Shown in pieces: positions 1-5,333 of a stretch of 12,411 bases of DNA. The position numbers and the translations under genes are program-made. The notes beneath the pieces are model-generated. The model made no database searches. It was not told the DNA's origin and was given only the letters and a program-made list of their open reading frames with translations. This DNA comes from an uncultured Oscillospiraceae bacterium (lineage in GTDB: Bacteria; Bacillota; Clostridia; Oscillospirales; Acutalibacteraceae). Positions within the stretch are counted from its first letter, which is position 1. Each line of letters begins with the position of its first letter. The stretch spans positions 1 to 12,411 of the forward strand of contig UQZS01000052.1 in the NCBI GenBank assembly GCA_900545625.1. The letters are read 5' to 3'.

Positions 1-113
1 CCACAACGCCGGAAGTCGCATCCCAAAACCGCGGGATCAGGCTTGCGGCGGCGGCAAGACCACCGCCGCAAGCCTGATCCCGCGGTTTTGGGATGCGACT
101 TCCGGCGTTGTGG
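1..113. repeat. 51-bp perfect inverted repeat at the window edge (probable fold-back artefact)
   Basis: Bases 1-51 are the exact reverse complement of 63-113, around an 11-base loop (52-62). The right arm is genuine coding sequence: it encodes the residues after Walker A of the ABC subunit. Read in the same frame, the left arm gives residues unlike the expected strand before Walker A of an ABC ATPase. The junction lies in GGCGG repeats that fit both the real gene and the inverted copy, as expected for a template switch at microhomology. I infer a chimeric or hairpin contig end rather than a biological element, although a real inverted repeat cannot be excluded from sequence alone. Confidence 0.85.
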
Positions 114-694
114 AAGTCGGCGGCGTGGACGTGACCCGGATCGATCCGCATGTGCTCATGGATCAGGTGGCGTTCGTATTCCAAAACAGCCGCCTGTTCA
201 AAGCATCCATCCTGGAAAACGTCCGGGCTGCCCGCCCGGAAGCTACGAGGAAACAGGTGGAAGCCGCACTGTCCGCTGCGCAGTGCAGCGATATTCTCGA
301 AAAGCTGCCCGACGGCATTGATACGCAGATCGGTTCCGAAGGGACGCATCTCTCCGGCGGCGAGCAACAGCGCATTGCCCTGGCACGCGCCATTTTGAAA
401 GACGCGCCCATCGTGGTGCTGGATGAGGCGACCGCCTTTGCCGACCCCGAGAACGAGGTGCTGATCCAAAAGGCCTTCGCCTCGCTGACCCGCGGGCGCA
501 CCGTCATCATGATCGCCCACCGCCTTTCCACGGTCGTGGGCGCGGATAAGATCATCGTATTAGAGAAAGGGCATATCGTCGAACAGGGCACCCATGCGCA
601 GCTCGCCGATGCGGGAGGGCTGTATGCCCGGATGTGGGCCGACTATAACCGTGCGGTCCGTTGGAAGATCACCAGCGAAGGGGAGGCAAACTAA
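50..694 (+). CDS. ABC exporter-type subunit A, C-terminal ATPase part (5'-truncated)
   Basis: This is the nucleotide-binding domain of an ATP-driven transporter half-subunit. Its membrane domain and the start of Walker A lie beyond the artefactual left edge. Visible in order are the end of Walker A (GGGKTT), the Q-loop (FVFQNSRLF), signature LSGGEQQ, Walker B IVVLDE with the catalytic glutamate, a D-loop reading AFADPENE in place of the usual SxLD, and the switch histidine in AHRLST. The stop is immediately followed by the ATG of the second subunit, so the two are co-transcribed and probably form a heterodimer. The AFADPENE D-loop resembles, from memory, exporter-fold siderophore transporters of the YbtPQ/IrtAB type; that substrate is inference. 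The 50-52 boundary is simply where sequence becomes trustworthy, not a start codon. Confidence 0.9.
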   Translation, partial: GGKTTAASLIPRFWDATSGVVEVGGVDVTRIDPHVLMDQVAFVFQNSRLFKASILENVRAARPEATRKQVEAALSAAQCSDILEKLPDGIDTQIGSEGTHLSGGEQQRIALARAILKDAPIVVLDEATAFADPENEVLIQKAFASLTRGRTVIMIAHRLSTVVGADKIIVLEKGHIVEQGTHAQLADAGGLYARMWADYNRAVRWKITSEGEAN

Positions 695-2437
695 ATGTTC
701 AGCAAAAAGTTTCAGCGAAAATACGCCCTGACCGATCAAGGTGTAAAAAACACGAAAAAAGGTGTGTTTTGGACGGTCATTGTCAACCTGATCGTCATGG
801 GCGGCGTCAGCATTCTGTATTGGATGATGTCCGGCTTTATCGGGACGCTGACGGACGCAGCGCCGCTGCCCGGTGCGGCACTCGCCATTGGTTTGGTAAT
901 CCTTTTTGTTCTCCTGTCGTTCGTGACGCATTTGCAGCAGTATAAGGCAACCTACGGGCTGGTTTACAACGAAGTCAAAACCACGCGCATAAGCCTTGCG
1001 GAACGGCTGCGCAAGCTGCCCTTAGGGTACTTCGGCAAACGCGATTTGGCTGACCTGACCGAGACGCTCATGGGAGACGTCAACCGCATGGAACACGTCT
1101 GGTCGCATGTGCTGGGGTATCTGTATGGGTCTTACATATCCACGGCTTTGATCGCCGTCTGCCTGCTTGTGTACGACTGGCGGCTGGCGATCGCCTGCCT
1201 GTGGGGTGTGCCTGTCGCTTTTGGGCTGCTGTTCGGCAGCCGTAAATTTGCCGCCCGCAGCGCCGAACGAACGAAAGAGGCCGCCGTCCGCGTATCCGAC
1301 GGCATTCAGGAGGCGCTGGAGAACATTCGGGAGATCCGCGCAACCAACCGGGAGGATCGGTATCTGGAGGGACTGGACAGAAAGATCGACGAGCATGAAC
1401 GCATCATGATCCGGGGAGAGCTCGGGACCGGCGTTTTTGTCAATGCCGCAAGCGTCATCATGCGCTTAGGGGTAGCGACGACGATCCTTGTGGGCGCGAA
1501 TCTGATCCTCTCCGGCCGCATCGATTTTATGCTGTTGTTTTTGTTCCTGCTGGTCATCACCCGGGTCTACGCGCCCTTTGACCAAAGCCTGGCGCTGATT
1601 GCCGAGATGTTTGTGTCGCAGGTTTCCGCCGACCGCATCAACGAGATCTATGAAACGCCCGTCGCAGAAGGCGCGGAGGTGTTTGAACCCAAGGGCCACG
1701 ACATCGTGTTTCAACACGTAGGCTTTGCCTATGATGAAAAGGAAGTCCTGCACGACGTGAGCTTTACCGCCAAAGAGGGTGAGGTGACGGCGCTGGTCGG
1801 CCCCTCCGGCTCCGGCAAGAGCACCTGTGCAAGACTGGCCGCAAGGCTGTGGGACATTTCCAAAGGTACGATCCAGGTCGGCGGTGTGGACATCTCCACC
1901 GTCGATCCGGAGGTGCTGCTGCGGGATTACGCGATGGTCTTTCAGGACGTGGTGCTGTTCGATGACACCGTAATGGAAAATATCCGCCTGGGCAAGCACG
2001 GTGCTACGGACGAAGAGGTACGTGCCGCGGCCAAAGCCGCAAACTGTGATGAATTTGTCCAAAGGCTGCCGAAAGGCTATGATACACCCATCGGGGAAAA
2101 CGGCGCTAAGCTTTCCGGTGGGGAACGGCAGCGGATCTCCATTGCGCGGGCACTGCTGAAGGACGCACCCATTGTGCTGCTGGACGAGGCGACTGCCAGC
2201 CTGGACGTGGAAAACGAGACAAAGGTGCAAGGGGCACTCTCCCGCTTACTTGCAGGCAAGACCGTGCTGGTGATCGCGCATCGCATGCGTACTGTGGAGG
2301 CGGCTGATAAAATCGTCGTCCTATCCGACGGCCGGGTGGCGGAAGAAGGCGCTCCGTCAGAGCTGATGGCGAAAGGCGGGCTTTATCACCACATGGTAGA
2401 GCTGCAGCGGCAAAGCGCGCAGTGGCATTTGGAATAA
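695..2437 (+). CDS. ABC transporter subunit B, fused membrane and ATPase domains
   Basis: A 580-residue half-transporter of the type IV (ABCB-like) exporter fold, which would sit in the cytoplasmic membrane. Hydrophobic helices lie at about residues 25-50, 60-80, 145-180 and 250-295. The ATPase domain has Walker A GPSGSGKST (369-377), Q-loop Q417, signature LSGGE (473-477), Walker B IVLLDE (493-498, catalytic E498), a standard SLD D-loop and H529. All ATP-site residues are intact, as in its partner. The SD GGAGG at 682-686 is 8 bases before the ATG, and the gene begins directly after the partner's stop. Export of a drug or peptide, or uptake of a metal chelate (YbtQ/IrtB-like), are both possible. 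The metal-regulated operon downstream favours a link with iron, but weakly. Confidence 0.93.
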   Translation: MFSKKFQRKYALTDQGVKNTKKGVFWTVIVNLIVMGGVSILYWMMSGFIGTLTDAAPLPGAALAIGLVILFVLLSFVTHLQQYKATYGLVYNEVKTTRISLAERLRKLPLGYFGKRDLADLTETLMGDVNRMEHVWSHVLGYLYGSYISTALIAVCLLVYDWRLAIACLWGVPVAFGLLFGSRKFAARSAERTKEAAVRVSDGIQEALENIREIRATNREDRYLEGLDRKIDEHERIMIRGELGTGVFVNAASVIMRLGVATTILVGANLILSGRIDFMLLFLFLLVITRVYAPFDQSLALIAEMFVSQVSADRINEIYETPVAEGAEVFEPKGHDIVFQHVGFAYDEKEVLHDVSFTAKEGEVTALVGPSGSGKSTCARLAARLWDISKGTIQVGGVDISTVDPEVLLRDYAMVFQDVVLFDDTVMENIRLGKHGATDEEVRAAAKAANCDEFVQRLPKGYDTPIGENGAKLSGGERQRISIARALLKDAPIVLLDEATASLDVENETKVQGALSRLLAGKTVLVIAHRMRTVEAADKIVVLSDGRVAEEGAPSELMAKGGLYHHMVELQRQSAQWHLE

Positions 2438-2452
2438 GCCGATCCAAACCCG

Positions 2453-2496
2453 AAACAGCCCGGGAGGCCTTCATGAGAAGCCGCCCGGGGCGGTTT
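2453..2496 (+). terminator. Possible terminator of the ABC operon
   Basis: Just after the ABC stop, a GC-rich hairpin can form between GCCCGGGAGGC (2458-2468) and a matching arm around 2480-2492, with AAAC/GTTT at its base (2453-2456, 2493-2496). The stem has one A-G mismatch and one bulge, and the T-run after it is short (GTTTCC), so efficiency may be poor. Confidence 0.5.
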
Positions 2497-2605
2497 CCAT
2501 ACAGATTCAACACACAAGCCATCCGTGCAAATGCAGTTTTCAGCCTGCCCTGTCCGCGTTGTGGCAAAACACAGGAAATACATTTGTAAAAAATCGGATT
2601 TATAC

Positions 2606-2635
2606 TTGACAACACGGAAAACCGCGTGCTATAAT
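2606..2635 (+). promoter_or_regulatory. Strong housekeeping promoter of the DUF3793-flavodoxin operon
   Basis: A consensus -35 TTGACA (2606-2611) and consensus -10 TATAAT (2630-2635) are separated by 18 bases. Transcription would start near 2642, exactly at the edge of the first dyad operator, so a bound repressor would block initiation. The leader to the ATG at 2758 is about 115 bases. Confidence 0.85.
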
Positions 2636-2642
2636 CCCATTA

Positions 2643-2658
2643 GTTAGCATAGGCTAAC
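2643..2658. promoter_or_regulatory. Operator 1: GTTAGC-ATAG-GCTAAC dyad
   Basis: A perfect 6-4-6 palindrome sits on the predicted transcription start, 7 bases after the -10 box. The half-sites resemble the TTAGG/CCTAA-type boxes bound by DtxR/IdeR/MntR metal-dependent repressors. With one extra base it is an exact inverted copy of operator 2. The assignment to a DtxR-family protein is inference, and no regulator gene lies in the window. Confidence 0.65.
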
Positions 2659-2700
2659 CAAAGCGATCGTTCCCAACCGATTTCTTTTTTTTGAAAGTCG

Positions 2701-2716
2701 GTTAGCCTATGCTAAC
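2701..2716. promoter_or_regulatory. Operator 2: GTTAGC-CTAT-GCTAAC dyad
   Basis: The second 6-4-6 palindrome lies within the untranslated leader. Span 2700-2716 is the exact reverse complement of 2643-2659, so the pair is mirrored as well as individually symmetric. A TATACT hexamer directly follows (2718-2723), with TTGAAA upstream (2691-2696), but the 21-base spacing is too long for a convincing second promoter. Two sites about 58 bases apart would allow cooperative repression or looping; in RNA they could pair as a 17-bp stem. Confidence 0.6.
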
Positions 2717-2757
2717 TTATACTTTGCGGGACGCTTTCCCGCTTACCGGAGGTCCCT

Positions 2758-3306
2758 ATGGAGCAGGAACTGATCACGCACTGCGCGCCGACGCTCGCTT
2801 CCTTAAAAACGGCGAGCCTGTTCAACTTGCGTTACTCGTGTGAAAAACAGTTGGCGTGCCAGCTTGCCGCGTGGAATGCGCGCTTTAGGGGCAAAGGCGT
2901 GGAGCTGATGCTGCTGCGCAAAACAAAAACGCGGGCGCTCATCTACGTCTTTCGCCGCACACATTTGCAGCAGGATCTTTTACAACCGGGCGTTGAACCG
3001 TTCTTGAAAAGCTGCGGATACGCAAGCACTGACGCGGACGGCGCGCTGCAAACGCTTTGCGGAAGGCTTCAGGAAACCCGGGAGTTCCCGCATGAGATCG
3101 GGTTATTTCTGGGCTATCCGCTCTGCGACGTTTACGGCTTCATCTGCAATAAGGGGCGCGGATGCAAATGCGTCGGGTGCTGGAAGGTCTACGGCGACGA
3201 ACAAGCCGCCGCCCGCCTGTTCGCAAAATATGAAAAATGCCGCGCGGTCTACGGGCGGCTGTGGCGCGAGGGACGTTCTGTTTTACAGCTGACGGTTTCG
3301 GCGTAA
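2758..3306 (+). CDS. DUF3793 family protein
   Basis: A 182-residue protein recognised as DUF3793 by its start (HCAPTLASLKTASLF), the central FPHEIGLFLGYPL segment and the C-terminal CVGCWKVYGDE motif followed by KYEKC. The biochemical function is unknown. It has no signal peptide or membrane helix, so it is probably cytosolic. The cysteines of the C-terminal GCKCVGC cluster could bind metal or act in redox; that is speculation. The start is fixed by GGAGG at 2748-2752, five bases before the ATG, and a small hairpin (GCGGGA/TCCCGC, 2726-2742) precedes that site. In Clostridia this family is often found beside flavodoxins and ferrous iron transport genes; here only the flavodoxin is adjacent. 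The upstream promoter with metal-box-like operators supports an iron or manganese role. Confidence 0.88.
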   Translation: MEQELITHCAPTLASLKTASLFNLRYSCEKQLACQLAAWNARFRGKGVELMLLRKTKTRALIYVFRRTHLQQDLLQPGVEPFLKSCGYASTDADGALQTLCGRLQETREFPHEIGLFLGYPLCDVYGFICNKGRGCKCVGCWKVYGDEQAAARLFAKYEKCRAVYGRLWREGRSVLQLTVSA

Positions 3307-3374
3307 GGGCTTCCCCCGCAGAAGCACGGTACATCCCTTCGGGATTACATAAAACGTACAGAAAGGATCGAAAT

Positions 3375-3797
3375 ATGAGCAAAGTAGCGATCGTGTATTG
3401 GAGCGGCACGGGCAACACCGAAATGATGGCGGCCAAGGTCGCTGAGGGTGCAAAGGAGGCCGGCGCCCAAGTCACCTCCTTTACCGCAGCGGAGTTTTCG
3501 GCGGAGATGATGGACGACTTCGACGCCGTCGCGTTCGGCTGCCCGTCCATGGGTTCGGAACAGCTCGAGGAGACGGAGTTTGAGCCGATGTTCAACGCCT
3601 GCGAGGCGAAGCTCGGCGGTAAAAAAATCGCCCTTTTCGGCTCGTACGGCTGGGGTGACGGCGAATGGATGCGCACATGGGAGGAGACCTGCCTTTCAGA
3701 CGGCGCCGTGCTCGCCTGTGACAGCGTCATTTGCAACGAAGCGCCTGACGACGAGGCAGACGATGCCTGCTTAGCGCTCGGCAAGGCGCTGGCGTAA
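3375..3797 (+). CDS. Short-chain flavodoxin
   Basis: A 140-residue cytosolic FMN electron carrier that can replace ferredoxin when iron is short. The N-terminus reads MSKVAIVYWSGTGNTEMMA, with the flavodoxin phosphate-binding loop SGTGNT at about residues 10-15. The FGCPSMGSEQLEE and GSYGWGDGEWM segments match the two FMN-flanking loops, and length and acidity are typical of the family. The ATG at 3375 is chosen because AAAGGA (3363-3368) lies at SD distance and the protein starts right at the first beta strand; longer in-frame reading from 3237 overlaps the previous gene and is unlikely. It lies 68 bases after DUF3793 with no terminator between them, so the two form one operon. Confidence 0.95.
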   Translation: MSKVAIVYWSGTGNTEMMAAKVAEGAKEAGAQVTSFTAAEFSAEMMDDFDAVAFGCPSMGSEQLEETEFEPMFNACEAKLGGKKIALFGSYGWGDGEWMRTWEETCLSDGAVLACDSVICNEAPDDEADDACLALGKALA

Positions 3798-3850
3798 GCA
3801 CATCGGAACACGCCCTTCCCCTTTTACAGGTCGCGGCGTTTCTGCTTTTC

Positions 3851-3884
3851 AAAAAACCGTGCAGTTCTCGGACTGCACGGTTTT
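3851..3884. terminator. Bidirectional intrinsic terminator
   Basis: A perfect 13-bp stem (3853-3865 with 3872-3884) and a 6-base loop. TTTT plus more T-rich sequence follows on the plus strand, and six A's precede it, giving a T-run on the minus strand. It can end both the flavodoxin operon and the converging ribbon-helix-helix/chromate operon. Confidence 0.92.
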
Positions 3885-3896
3885 AATTTACTTTCT

Positions 3897-4076
3897 TTAT
3901 TTTATGTCGTTTTCGATCGTGCCGTGTTTTTCTTCAAACTCGCGGATGCATTGGCGGATCAAATACAAGATCTGCCCATTCGCCGAACGACCCTCGTACT
4001 TGGCAATATAGTGCAGCTTTCGGTGGAGCTCGGGGTCGACCTCTATTCCTAAATGCTTGTTTTCTTTATTTCGCAT
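3897..4076 (-). CDS. Small ribbon-helix-helix (Arc-like) protein
   Basis: A 59-residue protein whose core follows the ribbon-helix-helix pattern: a short strand (KHLGIEVD), PELHRKLHYIAKYEGRS as the first helix and turn, then NGQILYLIRQCIREFEEKHG as the second helix. Such proteins usually bind DNA as dimers and act as repressors or antitoxins; no toxin gene is next to it. It starts 32 bases after the stop of the second chromate transporter gene, with an AGGTGA ribosome site just upstream, and probably shares that transcript. Whether it regulates the transporter operon is inference. It is easily overlooked because a longer spurious frame runs through its start. Confidence 0.75.
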   Translation of the reverse strand: MRNKENKHLGIEVDPELHRKLHYIAKYEGRSANGQILYLIRQCIREFEEKHGTIENDIK

Positions 4077-4108
4077 ATTATCACCTATCCTATCGTTTTG
4101 TGTCCCGC

Positions 4109-4669
4109 TCACCGCAGGATCGCGTTGACGCCGAGGTTGAGCACACCGGCAAGCACCATGATAAAAACGGGGTTGAGCTTGGTCGCGCGCAGCAGCACGA
4201 AACACACGAGAAAAATCGCGACGAGCACCCAATTCGTACCAAGAAAGGAAATGACCCCGTCGCCCCAAAACGCCGTGACGAGCACCGAAACGCCCGCCGC
4301 CGCGATCATGGCGACCACCGCGGGGCGCAAAGAGCCGAGCACGCCCTGCAGCATCTGCATATTGCGGTATTTGAAATACAGCTTTGCAAGCACGATCACG
4401 AGAATACAGGACGGCAGAATGCAGCCGAGCGTCGCGATCAGCGCGCCGGGGAAACCCGCGATCTTGATGCCGACAAACGTCGCGGAATTGACGGCGATGG
4501 GGCCGGGCGTCATTTGGGAGATCGTGATAAGGTCCGTAAACTCCTGCATGCTCAGCCACCCGTGCCGTGTGACGATCTGTTCTTCGATCAGCGGCATGGC
4601 GGCATAACCACCGCCGAAGCTGAACAACCCGACTTGCAGAAAGCTCCAGAATAGCTGCAAATAGATCAT
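4109..4669 (-). CDS. Chromate transporter half-protein, second subunit (CHR family)
   Basis: A 186-residue integral membrane protein of the short-chain CHR family (PF02417-type). It begins with the family motif FSFGGGYAAMPLIEEQIV and continues with TISQMTPGPIAVNSATFVG, then about five hydrophobic helices. The ATG overlaps the TGA of the preceding subunit as ATGA, which indicates translational coupling. Short CHR proteins generally act as pairs, the two halves corresponding to one long-chain protein. Chromate/sulfate exchange is known for long-chain members; the natural substrate of paired short forms in gut anaerobes is not established. Confidence 0.92.
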   Translation of the reverse strand: MIYLQLFWSFLQVGLFSFGGGYAAMPLIEEQIVTRHGWLSMQEFTDLITISQMTPGPIAVNSATFVGIKIAGFPGALIATLGCILPSCILVIVLAKLYFKYRNMQMLQGVLGSLRPAVVAMIAAAGVSVLVTAFWGDGVISFLGTNWVLVAIFLVCFVLLRATKLNPVFIMVLAGVLNLGVNAILR

Positions 4670-5229
4670 TTCGCACGCCTCCTTTTTTGAAGCAGCGTGC
4701 GGACAACGCCGAGTGCCGCGCAGACGAGCACGATATACACCACATTCACGTCTAAAAAGCATGCGGCGATAAAGCTGAGCGCCATGATGATATCCGACGC
4801 GGCGCTTTTTTCGCGCACGACATCCAGTCCCATATCGAACACGACCGAGGCGATGACCGCGCCCACGCCCGCCTGCATCCCTTCGAGCAGACTGCTGATG
4901 ATGAAATTGTCGCGAAAAGCGTTATAAAACACGGAAATGAGCGAGATGATAACAAACGGCGGGATGATCGTGGCGATGATCGCGACCATCGCCCCCAAAA
5001 TCCCTGCCAGCTTGTAGCCTACCACGATCGCGCCGTTGACAGCGATCGCACCGGGTGAGGACTGCGCAATGGCGACGAGATCAAGCATTTCGTTTTCCTC
5101 GATCCAATGGAGTTTGTCCACAAACTTCTTTTTCATCAATGTGACGATGACGTATCCTCCGCCGAACGTGAAGGCGCTCAAATACAGGGTCGAAAAAAAG
5201 AGCTTGCGTAAAATCACATGCTTCTTCAT
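4666..5229 (-). CDS. Chromate transporter half-protein, first subunit (CHR family)
   Basis: A 187-residue membrane protein with the same motifs as its partner: FTFGGGYVIVTLMKKKFV near the N-terminus and AIAQSSPGAIAVNGAIVVGYKLAG, followed by several hydrophobic helices and a basic tail (QKRRRAK). The start is fixed by GGGAGG a few bases upstream (minus strand of about 5236-5241). The two halves are clearly diverged, which fits antiparallel heterodimer partners rather than a recent duplication. It is the first gene of an operon with its own promoter next to the pheT terminator. Confidence 0.92.
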   Translation of the reverse strand: MKKHVILRKLFFSTLYLSAFTFGGGYVIVTLMKKKFVDKLHWIEENEMLDLVAIAQSSPGAIAVNGAIVVGYKLAGILGAMVAIIATIIPPFVIISLISVFYNAFRDNFIISSLLEGMQAGVGAVIASVVFDMGLDVVREKSAASDIIMALSFIAACFLDVNVVYIVLVCAALGVVRTLLQKRRRAK

Positions 5230-5253
5230 GCGGCACCTCCCGAATCTGCTGAC

Positions 5254-5282
5254 AGTATACAACTTTTTGGAGGATAAGTAAA
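5254..5282 (-). promoter_or_regulatory. Promoter of the chromate transporter operon
   Basis: On the minus strand, -35 TTTACT (5277-5282) and -10 TATACT (5254-5259) are separated by 17 bases. The -35 box falls in the T-rich tail of the pheT terminator, so termination and initiation are packed together. Confidence 0.65.
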
Positions 5283-5314
5283 GAAACGGCGGCGAGCCCT
5301 TCGGTTCGCCGCCG
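5279..5314 (-). terminator. pheT: Intrinsic terminator after pheT
   Basis: CGGCGGCGA (5287-5295) pairs with TCGCCGCCG (5306-5314); three inner pairs, one of them G-T, leave a CTTC loop. On the minus strand it is followed by TTTCTTTAC. It lies about 20 bases after the pheT stop. Confidence 0.85.
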
Positions 5315-5333
5315 TGTTTTGCCGCTTTTGCTT

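Noticed and set aside
1..51. Possible transposon end or attachment site at the left edge
   Set aside because: The arms copy coding sequence of the ABC gene itself, with no transposase, target duplication or conserved tip; an assembly fold-back explains it better.
1466..2615. Minus-strand frames at 1466-2230 and 2106-2615 opposite the second ABC gene
   Set aside because: Shadows of the ABC ATPase domain. The second runs through its terminator and the downstream promoter, with no ribosome site.
3330..3346. Small hairpin ATCCC-TTC-GGGAT between DUF3793 and the flavodoxin
   Set aside because: Only five base pairs and no T-run. It may slow or process RNA, but there is not enough for a terminator.
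4053..4654. Plus-strand frames of about 184 residues across the chromate genes
   Set aside because: Antisense to clear membrane proteins on the minus strand, and hydrophilic in a way that mirrors the real frame.
4109..4745. Long minus-strand frame running from 4745 into the ribbon-helix-helix gene
   Set aside because: Its upstream part is an out-of-frame reading of the second chromate gene. Only the last 59 codons, with their own ATG and ribosome site, look real.
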